Part shown: positions 1-6,128 of the stretch, one piece after another | Layout of the letters: each line of letters begins with the position of its first letter | Position numbering within the stretch: position 1 is the stretch's first letter | Assembly (NCBI GenBank): GCA_002049945.1 | Contig: MVCT01000030.1 | Location: 1 to 10,068 of the forward strand | Origin: Candidatus Cloacimonas sp. 4484_140 | GTDB taxonomy: Bacteria; Cloacimonadota; Cloacimonadia; JGIOTU-2 | Length of the DNA stretch: 10,068 bases | Direction: 5' to 3' | Made by a program: the position numbers and the translations under genes | Notes under the pieces: model-generated | Databases searched by the model: none | The model's input: only the letters and a program-made list of their open reading frames with translations | What the model was told of the DNA's origin: nothing

Positions 1-1
1 T

Positions 2-55
2 AAAACAGAAAAAAAAATAATGAGCAAACTGCACGGTAAAGAAGATAATGTTTAA
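2..55 (+). CDS. Possible C-terminal tail of a gene entering from the left
   Basis: An open frame runs from the left edge to a TAA at 53-55 and ends in the residues KLHGKEDNV. Only 17 codons are visible, so no family can be assigned. The support is positional: a strong hairpin terminator begins 21 bases after this stop, where the end of a rightward gene would be expected. An internal ATG at 20-22 could also begin a meaningless 11-codon frame. The call is tentative and depends on sequence outside the window. Confidence 0.33.
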   Translation, partial: KTEKKIMSKLHGKEDNV

Positions 56-76
56 TATTCTTCGTGTAATAAAGTT

Positions 77-116
77 ATGCTGCAATTATTCTATAATAAT
101 TGCAGCATTTAATTCT
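77..116 (+). terminator. Hairpin terminator
   Basis: A perfect 14-bp inverted repeat, ATGCTGCAATTATT (77-90) against AATAATTGCAGCAT (95-108), encloses a 4-base CTAT loop. It is followed by the T-rich stretch TTTAATTCT. The GC-containing base of the stem (GCTGC/GCAGC) and the short loop fit an intrinsic terminator. The tail is interrupted by A residues, so strength is uncertain. It would end a transcript coming from the left and shield the insertion sequence that starts at 135. Confidence 0.6.
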
Positions 117-134
117 AAAAATTTAATAATTATT

Positions 135-163
135 TGTATTATCTTGGAGATGTGTTTACACAT
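135..163 (+). repeat. Left terminal inverted repeat of the insertion sequence
   Basis: The left end reads TGTATTATCTT, then six unmatched bases (146-151), then GTGTTTACACAT (152-163). Compared with the reverse complement of the right end, it has one mismatch in the outer 11 bases and none in the inner 12. The inner core is itself nearly palindromic (TGTGT..ACACA), as expected of a transposase binding site. Confidence 0.8.
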
Positions 164-284
164 ATAAGCCATTATTCGTAGAATAATGGGCATTTATTTG
201 TTCTTTTTACAAAGTATTTGCACAAGGAAATCTCTTTTGATAGAATATGCTCTTAAATTTCTATTAGAAAGGAGATATATACTT

Positions 285-1323
285 GTGACTTATGATGAGT
301 TAGTTTATAGAGTGCGGTTGAAAGTATTTCGGGATTATGATACGGGTAAATACAATGTATCAAATATTTGTAAGAGATATGGTTATTCTCGTACCTGGTT
401 TTATAAGTTTAAAGAGCGTCGAGAGAGGTTAGGAAATGAAGGTTTAAGACCAATAATACGTAAGGCTCCTAAGATGCCAAACCAGATACCAATTGATATA
501 GAGTATAAGGTTTTAGAGTATGTGAAGGATTTCCCAACTCATGGTCCTCAGCGAATAAGTAACCAATTGTCAACTGAAAAATATGGTTATGTTAAAGTTG
601 GTCATACAGGTGTCTATGGTGTTTTGAAAAGGAATAACCTTAATACTAAGAAGAAACGGCTTCAATGGTTACAGGATCTGTCTGGAGTTATAGTAAATAT
701 TTCACAGATTAAGCGTGATAAAGAAAAGAGCAAAACTCGACATATCAAGGCAACATATCCGGGCGAATTGATAGGTATAGATACCTTTTATGTTGGCTGT
801 CTTAAAGGAATTGGTCGTATTTATCAACAAACTGCCTGTGACTGTTTCTCAAGTTTTGGGTGGGCAAAGCTCTATCATAATAAGAAGGTAGAGAGTACTA
901 TTGATTTTTTAGAAAACCATCTTCTAAAAGTAAATGGCTGGGTCAGTATTCATAGTCTATTACAAGATAATGGTAAAGAATATACCACACATTGGGTTGG
1001 TGGTAGGCATAAGTTCAAAGATGCTTGTAATCTAAATAAAATCAAACAGGTCTTTACAAAAATTAAACATCCCTGGACAAATGGTTATACAGAAAGGTTT
1101 AATCCGCCAGCTGGCGGATGAGTTCTATCAAGTAGCTTTTAGAAAGAAAGTGTATCATAACTTGGAAGAACTACAAAAGGATCTTGATGAATTTCTGTAT
1201 CAATATAACTTTGAGAGAACTCATCAGGGTTATAAACTTAAAGAGTATGGATATAAAACGCCTGCTGAAGGATTTTTCAGCGGTAAAACATGTCCCAAGC
1301 TTCCTTTTCCAAAGGTAGCTTAA
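285..1323 (+). pseudogene. IS481-family DDE transposase, broken by a +1 frameshift
   Basis: This transposase would cut and rejoin the element ends. The GTG at 285 is chosen as start because AAAGGAG lies ten bases upstream (268-274); an in-frame ATG at 186 has no comparable site. Counting from the GTG, an N-terminal helix-turn-helix (residues about 10-50) ends in the GLRP signature usual for IS481, and an integrase core follows. The catalytic triad is Asp166 (GIDTF), Asp228 (LLQDNGKEY) and Glu270 (TNGYTERFN). Four codons past the Glu the frame ends at TGA 1119-1121. The missing C-terminus (DEFYQVAF to the Gln-rich end) continues in the +1 frame to TAA 1321-1323. Family members have four residues between RFN and (D/E)EFY, or 12 bases; here there are 13. 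Repaired, the protein would be 345 residues, a normal family length. The catalytic residues survive, but the C-terminal helices are lost. Confidence 0.85.
1102..1119. repeat. Perfect 18-bp GC-rich palindrome at the frameshift
   Basis: ATCCGCCAGCTGGCGGAT equals its own reverse complement with no spacer. It is strikingly GC-rich within a very AT-rich gene. The extra base that breaks the transposase lies inside it. The right half, CTGGCGGAT, reads as the expected residues L-A-D in the downstream frame. The left half occupies seven bases (CCGCCAG) where six are expected. Confidence 0.85.
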
Positions 1324-1362
1324 TATGGATTATATTCTATCAAAATGATAAATTTGTTGCAA

Positions 1363-1391
1363 ATGTGTAAACACCAATATAAGATAGTACA
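1363..1391 (-). repeat. Right terminal inverted repeat of the insertion sequence
   Basis: The core ATGTGTAAACAC (1363-1374) is followed by six divergent bases and then AAGATAGTACA (1381-1391). Read on the minus strand this gives TGTACTATCTT, a spacer of six, then GTGTTTACACAT, which matches the left end. Identity stops sharply outside 1391 and outside 135, and that fixes the element boundaries. Confidence 0.8.
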
Positions 1392-1438
1392 CTTAAATGT
1401 AATGAAAATGAAAGTAATCTAATACATAAAACATAATT
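1392..1438. other. AT-rich spacer, nothing recognised
   Basis: This short AT-rich stretch lies between the insertion sequence and the repeat block. I see no reading frame, hairpin or promoter in it that I can support. Confidence 0.5.
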
Positions 1439-1518
1439 TTTCAGGGTCGACTAATTAATAGACTCTTCGCCAGTCTACACTACGCTCCGACTTGACAGGC
1501 AAGCTCAGAGTGACAAAT
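1439..1518 (-). repeat. Intergenic repeat unit of the 'CACTCTGAGC...CGAAGAGTC' type
   Basis: On the minus strand this reads TCACTCTGAGCTTG (rc of 1499-1512), then about 30 bases including AAGTCGGAGCGTAGTG, then CGAAGAGTCTATTAA. It resembles a dispersed intergenic repeat that I know from several bacterial genomes, in which GTCACTCTGAGCTTG is followed directly by TCGAAGAGTC; here an extra segment appears to be inserted. ACTCT at 1462-1466 can pair with AGAGT at 1507-1511. No coding frame fits it. The identification rests on resemblance and needs a genome-wide search. Confidence 0.45.
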
Positions 1519-1551
1519 TTCTCGATATTGTTTCGTGAAATTTCGGGTTTT

Positions 1552-1800
1552 TTCGTGGTTAAATATTCCTCTGTGTTATCTGCGTGCCAAGGCGTAGTGA
1601 AACGGATACGGGTGGTGAAATAGATTCATAATGTTAAGAATAGGATACAGATTAGCACTGATTATACAGAGAAACACTGATTCAGAAAAAAAATGAAGAA
1701 ATAAAATTAAATTCTTAATCTGCGAAAATCAGTTCAATCTGCGTGGATCAGTGTTCTATTAATTTTGTGAAAATTAGTGTTAATTCGTGGTTAAAAAATT
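1552..1800. repeat. Degenerate ATCTGCG / TTCGTGGTTAA repeat block
   Basis: This non-coding block is built from short related words. TTCGTGGTTAAA occurs twice (1552-1563 and 1784-1795). ATCTGCGTG occurs at 1578-1586 and 1737-1745, with a variant AATCTGCGA at 1717-1725. The stretch at 1644-1685, read in reverse, gives ATCAGTG...AATCAGTGCTAATCTG. It resembles 1746-1790 (ATCAGTGTTC...AATTAGTGTTAATTCG), so two copies of the unit face each other. Such 'aatctgcgtg...attcgtggtt' words recur in intergenic DNA of various bacteria. Their function is unknown to me. They lie just past the 3' end of the leftward operon, where no clear hairpin terminator is visible. Confidence 0.55.
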
Positions 1801-1812
1801 TGGGAGAAATTG

Positions 1813-2535
1813 CTACTCGATAAGATTGATATTCTGAACTTTCAGTATACTATTCCGTAATTCAATTTCGATAAGCAGTAAATGCTCCTTCTTTCTACTC
1901 CAGTTTATCAGGCGCGGGTGAGTGATCTCCTTCATATAATGATGGGTATTATCAAGAGAAAAGTAGTCTATTACAAGATCCAGTTGAGGTGCTTTCTTAA
2001 GCATTTCACAACTGAGATAATCTCCGAGATAATTTATAGCAATGACGTAATCGATCCCGAATTTTTTAAACACTGCAAAGAGCTCATTAGCTCTATCAAA
2101 AATATCGATCTGAACTGTAAGTTCATTAGAATATTTCTTGTAAAGGCGAGGAAAATCCGGTGTCGTGATGCTGATGAATACCACGGAATGAGTATCCAGC
2201 ATAACGGGCTTGTAGGGTACTAGATCATAAAAAAGCGAATCTGTACTTTGAATATTTGAAGAAAGCACTTTTTGAGTTGAGTTCAAGGATTTCCCAGAAA
2301 AAATTAAAGGATTGAAAAAGCATATTTGCTGCTCGTTTTGCTCTGAAAATGGAAAGGGAGAGACAACAAAGAAGTTATTGTATTTCTGCATTAATGAGTC
2401 TGTTAGTTGTTTGTTTCTAAGCTGAATGGAATCTTCCGGAGAAAAATTATTACAGATGATCGTGAGTTGTTCTGAGTGAACTAATGAAGAAAAAACGAAT
2501 AAAAGAATTATCAAACTGAAAATAATCAATTTCAT
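1813..2535 (-). CDS. Secreted protein resembling a degenerate 5'-nucleotidase-type metallophosphatase
   Basis: The function is not known. Residues 1-21 form a signal peptide (Lys2, a run of Ile/Leu/Phe, probable cleavage after VHS) with no lipobox Cys, so a periplasmic location is likely. The remainder follows the layout of the metallophosphatase domain in the 5'-nucleotidase/UshA group. LTIICNN at 24-30 corresponds to the first strand, ISITTPDF at 121-128 to the central strand, and DYVIAINYLGD (162-172) with LDLVIDYF (185-192) to the strands that normally end in SHLGD and GGHSH. The metal ligands seem lost: the expected Asp/His of the first motif are Asn30/Ser32, the SHLG His is Tyr169, and no GGH remains. 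At 240 residues it lacks the C-terminal nucleotidase domain. Its ATG overlaps the archease stop by four bases (ATGA), so it is the last gene of the operon. The family match is weak. Confidence 0.6.
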   Translation of the reverse strand: MKLIIFSLIILLFVFSSLVHSEQLTIICNNFSPEDSIQLRNKQLTDSLMQKYNNFFVVSPFPFSEQNEQQICFFNPLIFSGKSLNSTQKVLSSNIQSTDSLFYDLVPYKPVMLDTHSVVFISITTPDFPRLYKKYSNELTVQIDIFDRANELFAVFKKFGIDYVIAINYLGDYLSCEMLKKAPQLDLVIDYFSLDNTHHYMKEITHPRLINWSRKKEHLLLIEIELRNSILKVQNINLIE

Positions 2536-2954
2536 ATATCAAACGTAACCTTTGCATAATACATTTTGTGTCCATAAATTACTTTGCTTTTAATTTCACA
2601 CTCATGATAGGTTACTGCTTTTATTTCATTATTGATGTCATCTTTTTTAAACTTAGAATACCAGCATTTGATCGAGAGAGAAGTTTCAGACAATAATGTA
2701 GCTTTGCATTTATAAAAATAGTAAAAATTTTGATTTATATTATACAAGATTTCACGTAAAAAATCAATGTAATTTACCTCAATATTGTCGGACGTGAAAT
2801 TAAGCTTAAAATTTTTGTCTTCACTCACACTCATCTTTTTTTCGTATATGATCTCCGAGAGTGATACCGCACTGTTTTCAAAAAGTTCAGCAATAGTTTT
2901 GCCATAGAATTCAACTGCGAGATCAGCAGTATGGTCAATGATCTTGTAGTTCAT
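2532..2954 (-). CDS. Archease, activator of the RtcB RNA ligase
   Basis: Archease promotes guanylylation and multiple turnover of RtcB. The 140-residue length is standard for the family. The protein opens with the signature DHTAD (Asp7, His8, Asp11), followed by the helix KTIAELFENSA; Asp7 or Asp11 corresponds to the conserved metal-binding Asp. A central IDFLREILY helix (about 63-71) and the final VTFDI, with its C-terminal Asp139, match the other conserved blocks. KAVTYHECEI near 112-121 is the usual strand before the C-terminus. The start codon directly follows the rtcB stop (TAG then ATG, no gap), with AAAGGT a few bases upstream, so the two are translationally coupled. This pairing is the classical rtcB-archease arrangement. 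Confidence is high. Confidence 0.93.
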   Translation of the reverse strand: MNYKIIDHTADLAVEFYGKTIAELFENSAVSLSEIIYEKKMSVSEDKNFKLNFTSDNIEVNYIDFLREILYNINQNFYYFYKCKATLLSETSLSIKCWYSKFKKDDINNEIKAVTYHECEIKSKVIYGHKMYYAKVTFDI

Positions 2955-4406
2955 CTAACCTTTCAGCACGCCGAGAGGTTTTGTGCGTACAATTTTCTTT
3001 GCCAGACCTGCCATCTCAACTGCTTCAACTACATCTGATACATTTTTATAAGTTTTGGGTGATTCTTCTACAAGAGTATTTTTTTGAACCGAGTACACAA
3101 CGATTCCCTTTTTTTGTAGCTCATTCTTTACTTGTTGAAACGAAAATGTGCGCTTTGCTTTGCTTCTGCTCATAACGCGCCCGGCACCGTGACAGCAAGA
3201 ACCGAAACTCTCTTCCATTGCCGTGTCAGTACCGATCAAGAGGTATGAATGAGTACCCATATCTCCAGGGATAATAACCGGCTGCCCGATTTCTTTATAT
3301 TCGTCGGAAATTTCATTTCGTCCCGGACCAAATGCACGCGTTGCACCCTTTCTGTGAACACATAACTTCATCTCTTTGCCATTGACTTTGTGAGTTTCAA
3401 TTTTTGCAATATTATGGCATATATCATATATTAGCTGAAAACCGAGTTCTTCTTCAGAAATTGAGAGCGTTTTAATGAGTGCTTTTTTTGCAAGCGTCAT
3501 AAGTACCTGTCGGTTCGCCCATGCATAATTCGCAGCACAACACATTGCCTGATAATATTTCTGCCCGAGTTCTGAGTTAAATTGCGCACAAGCAAGCTGT
3601 CTATCTGGAATTTTGTATGGTAATGAAGATAAATCTCTCACCATTTGATGAAGAAAATCATCACAAACCTGGTAACCGAATCCGCGCGAACCGCTGTGCA
3701 CCATGACGATAACCTGTTCTTTTTCCAGCGATAATCTGCGAGCAAGCTGTTCGTCATATATTTTATCAATAATTCCGATCTCAAGAAAATGATTTCCAGA
3801 ACCGAGTGTGCCAACCTGGTCAAGCCCACGCTGTCGTGCCCGGTCACTTATCGTGTCCGGATTTGCTTCTTCCATGCATCCAAAATTCTCGATATGCTCG
3901 AGATCACTTTCCTCACCAAAACCTTGCTCAATTGCCCATTTTGCGCCTCTGCACATGACTTCAGTTTCTTCCGGATAGTTGAGTTTCTTTATTGCACCGC
4001 TCGAGCCGAGTCCACTTGGAACAAACTTATAAAATCCTTCTACAATTTTTGGAATAAGATCTTTGATCTCATTATGTGATAGATTTGTCCTGCAAAATCT
4101 CACCCCGCAATTGATATCATACCCAACACCGCCCGGGGAAATAATTCCGTCATTAACATCAAAAGCTGCAACTCCGCCGATAGGAAATCCGTAGCCATAA
4201 TGAATATCGGGCATAGCCATTGCATATTTTTGAATTCCGGGTAGATGTGCAACATTGACAAGCTGGGAAAGTGCATTGTCCTTGAAAATTTGAGGAAGCA
4301 TTTTCTCAGTTGCATAGAATCTCGCTGGAACTGTCATCTCTCCGGATCGTGGAATTTCCCAGATCGCATCAGAAATTTTATTAATTGGATGTCCGCTAAA
4401 TTGCAT
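2955..4406 (-). CDS. rtcB: RtcB, 3'-phosphate/5'-hydroxyl RNA ligase
   Basis: RtcB joins RNA ends bearing 2',3'-cyclic phosphate or 3'-phosphate to 5'-OH ends, using GTP and Mn2+. It acts in RNA repair and, in archaea and animals, in tRNA splicing. The expected metal and nucleotide residues are all present: Asp97 and Cys100 in GVGYDINCGVR, Asn205-His206 in GSGNHFLEIG, His237 in HSGSRG, His331 in DICHNIAKIE. His406 in SCCHGAGR corresponds to the histidine that becomes guanylylated. PDIHYGYGFPIGG (66-78) is the N-terminal signature and HRKGATRAFGPG (351-362) the late one. At 483 residues it has the length of archaeal and long bacterial RtcB rather than the roughly 408 residues of E. coli RtcB. 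No intein is present. It begins five bases after the DUF116 stop with no clear ribosome-binding site, which suggests coupling, and it abuts archease. Confidence 0.96.
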   Translation of the reverse strand: MQFSGHPINKISDAIWEIPRSGEMTVPARFYATEKMLPQIFKDNALSQLVNVAHLPGIQKYAMAMPDIHYGYGFPIGGVAAFDVNDGIISPGGVGYDINCGVRFCRTNLSHNEIKDLIPKIVEGFYKFVPSGLGSSGAIKKLNYPEETEVMCRGAKWAIEQGFGEESDLEHIENFGCMEEANPDTISDRARQRGLDQVGTLGSGNHFLEIGIIDKIYDEQLARRLSLEKEQVIVMVHSGSRGFGYQVCDDFLHQMVRDLSSLPYKIPDRQLACAQFNSELGQKYYQAMCCAANYAWANRQVLMTLAKKALIKTLSISEEELGFQLIYDICHNIAKIETHKVNGKEMKLCVHRKGATRAFGPGRNEISDEYKEIGQPVIIPGDMGTHSYLLIGTDTAMEESFGSCCHGAGRVMSRSKAKRTFSFQQVKNELQKKGIVVYSVQKNTLVEESPKTYKNVSDVVEAVEMAGLAKKIVRTKPLGVLKG

Positions 4407-4411
4407 TTTTA

Positions 4412-5206
4412 CTAATTCTCAAATGACTGTACCGGCTTCTTTACAACCGATTCAAGCGCCTTTCTGAGTTTGTCGATATTTACGTGTGTATTAATGCACG
4501 GACCGTTGGGACGCAGATTGAAAACACCAAGTGTCATAATGGGATAAGCATCCCGAATTCCTGAAACCAGGTCACGATAACAGGCAACTGCAACGATCAC
4601 TTTCGGTTTTTTATCTATGATTATCCTGCGTGCTAAAGTACCTCCGGTTGCGATCGAGACATCAACACCATACTCATCGCAGAGCTCCAGTACTTTTCCA
4701 ATATCGCAGCGCATGCACCTTTTACAATTTGAGGGATCTATAGTAATTCTGACTGTGCATGAAGTATCTTGCAGACAATGAGGTAGGAGCACGAGCGTGT
4801 CTTTGGAATCGAACTTCTTTCGCAGAGAACGAATAAAAGTATCATTGACCCGCACAAAGGATTCCCCAATCCGCTCTTCAGGAATGCCTATGATAGAACC
4901 AAAAATAATACACACAGGATACATTATCCGGATGAACATATGTGCTGCAAACCTGGCGATGATGAAATTTCTCTCAAAAATTGCAGTTAGTAGTACGAGT
5001 ATTGAGCCAATGATGAGGATGAAGAAAAAAATTCTTAAACCGGAAAGAATTACAAACGGTAGTGCTTCATTAAATTCATGCAAGCGCGGGGAAATGAAAT
5101 ACCATAACGCCGTTACACCTACCATCAGTAGAATAAGACTGATAGTTGAAAGCCAGAGAAAAAGCCCCTTGCCGATTGGTTTAGGGTTGGTCTGTGAATT
5201 CTTCAT
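4412..5206 (-). CDS. DUF116 membrane-anchored cysteine-rich protein
   Basis: The function is unknown. Two clear membrane segments lie at about residues 15-38 and 50-77. A third, more amphipathic stretch at 82-107 precedes a soluble domain of about 155 residues. That domain carries a dense set of cysteines: Cys144 and Cys150, the cluster CKRCMRC (161-167), Cys176, Cys209 in VACYRDL and Cys237 in NGPCINT. These are the hallmarks of DUF116 and suggest metal or iron-sulfur binding or redox chemistry (inference). The gene overlaps the 3' end of fmt by 26 bases in another frame. From memory, DUF116 genes lie next to fmt and def in Clostridia and other anaerobes, so the linkage is probably functional. 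The ATG at 5206 is preceded by only a weak GGGAA, which favours re-initiation from fmt. Confidence 0.85.
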   Translation of the reverse strand: MKNSQTNPKPIGKGLFLWLSTISLILLMVGVTALWYFISPRLHEFNEALPFVILSGLRIFFFILIIGSILVLLTAIFERNFIIARFAAHMFIRIMYPVCIIFGSIIGIPEERIGESFVRVNDTFIRSLRKKFDSKDTLVLLPHCLQDTSCTVRITIDPSNCKRCMRCDIGKVLELCDEYGVDVSIATGGTLARRIIIDKKPKVIVAVACYRDLVSGIRDAYPIMTLGVFNLRPNGPCINTHVNIDKLRKALESVVKKPVQSFEN

Positions 5207-6128
5207 TGAGAATATTCGTTCCCAAACTGTAGGCGTATGCGGACATTGCAGATTTGCCCTGAGGTTTTATTTCTTTAACGAGAAGTGATCTATAACCGGT
5301 AGAAACAAGAAATCCTACAAACTTTTCAATTTCCACGATTCTACCGACTGATGAGTGCTCTCTTTCGGTTGGAACTGCTTTCAGAATTTTAATCTCTTTT
5401 CCCTTTAGATAACTGAATGCACATGGATGTGGAGCGAGTCCTCTTATCTGATTATTTATTTCATCAGCAGTTTTATGCCACTTAATCTGCTGAGTAGCCC
5501 GTGTTATCAAATGAGAATATGTGGCATAACGGTCATTTTGAGGTATAGGTGAATCCTTTCCTCTCTCAATGAGAGAAATTGCTTCCAGCACGTCATGTGC
5601 ACCCTTTTCGCTTAATTTTTTAAACAGAGTGCCATAGTTGTCATTGGGCTGAATAGAAAGCCGGCTCTGTAGAATGATATCTCCTGCATCCATTTTTCTT
5701 TTCATATAAAAAACTGAGGTGCCAGTGAATGAGTCTCCATGAAAGATCGCCCAGTTAATTGGAGAAGGTCCTCGATATTTTGGTAAAAGTGATGGATGTA
5801 GATTGATACAGCCATATTTTGGAATATTCAAAATCTTTTTTCGCAAAATTTTCCCATAAGCAGCAGTAACGAGCAGATCCGGCTTTAATGCTTGAATTTT
5901 ATCAAGCGAGGAGGGAGTGTTTACTGAAGTCGGTTGATATACTTCCAAGTCATACTCAAGTGCGAGTTCTTTAATGGGAGTATATGATAATTTTTGTCCT
6001 CTTCCCCTTTTCCTGTCCGGTTGCGTTATAACTAATTGTGGTTTTTTGTGATCTTGTATAAGTTTTTTGAGTAAAGGAACTGCAAATTCAGAAGTTCCCA
6101 TAAAGATAATTCGCTCAATCTGTCTCAC
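5181..6128 (-). CDS. fmt: Methionyl-tRNA formyltransferase
   Basis: Fmt transfers a formyl group from 10-formyl-tetrahydrofolate to Met-tRNA(fMet) for translation initiation in the cytoplasm. The N-terminal hydrolase-like domain begins IIFMGTSEFAVPLL, and ITQPDRKRGRG (35-44) follows. The catalytic set is Asn109 and His111 (INLHPSLLPKYRG) and Asp147 (KMDAGD), spaced as in E. coli Asn106/His108/Asp144. The C-terminal tRNA-binding domain (about 205-315) contains IRGLAPHPCAF and KPQGKSAMSAYAY. The length of 315 residues is normal. The start is a GTG at 6128 overlapping the def stop by four bases (GTGA), with GGAG ten bases upstream (6142-6139). Its 3' end overlaps the DUF116 start. No defect is visible. 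Confidence 0.96.
   Translation of the reverse strand: MRQIERIIFMGTSEFAVPLLKKLIQDHKKPQLVITQPDRKRGRGQKLSYTPIKELALEYDLEVYQPTSVNTPSSLDKIQALKPDLLVTAAYGKILRKKILNIPKYGCINLHPSLLPKYRGPSPINWAIFHGDSFTGTSVFYMKRKMDAGDIILQSRLSIQPNDNYGTLFKKLSEKGAHDVLEAISLIERGKDSPIPQNDRYATYSHLITRATQQIKWHKTADEINNQIRGLAPHPCAFSYLKGKEIKILKAVPTEREHSSVGRIVEIEKFVGFLVSTGYRSLLVKEIKPQGKSAMSAYAYSLGTNILNEEFTDQP

Larger units (their letters stand above)
135..1391 (+). mobile_element. IS481-like insertion sequence, transposase frameshifted
   Basis: The element is 1257 bases long and bounded by imperfect 29-bp inverted ends that start TGTA. It contains one transposase gene that nearly fills it, the arrangement typical of the IS481 family. 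The ends match at TGTA, TATCTT and a 12-base GTGTTTACACAT core. Neither flank shows a clear target duplication: the five bases on the left are TTATT and on the right CTTAA. Either the duplication has decayed, the insertion is old, or rearrangement occurred. The element lies between a terminator and a repeat-rich gap, so no host gene appears to be interrupted. The transposase has a +1 frameshift, so the copy is probably non-autonomous. Confidence 0.85.

Noticed and set aside
186..284. ATG at 186 as the transposase start
   Set aside because: It would add 33 hydrophobic residues not typical of the family. The GTG at 285 has AAAGGAG at good spacing and begins the protein at the expected helix-turn-helix.
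1090..1125. Programmed translational frameshifting in the transposase
   Set aside because: The shift is +1, whereas insertion sequences usually use -1. No slippery run of A or T lies near 1095-1125, and IS481 transposases are normally single-frame. A mutation fits better.
1439..1800. CRISPR array
   Set aside because: The repeats are degenerate, differ in length and orientation, and lack uniform repeats with unique spacers. No cas gene is present.
2955..4406. Intein in RtcB, as occurs in some archaea
   Set aside because: At 483 residues all catalytic motifs follow at normal spacing, so there is no room for an intein.
4797..5288. 163-codon rightward open frame opposite DUF116 and fmt
   Set aside because: It is antisense to two well-supported genes, has no recognisable motif and no ribosome-binding site. 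The same reasoning removes other antisense frames across rtcB, the PDZ gene and the transketolase.
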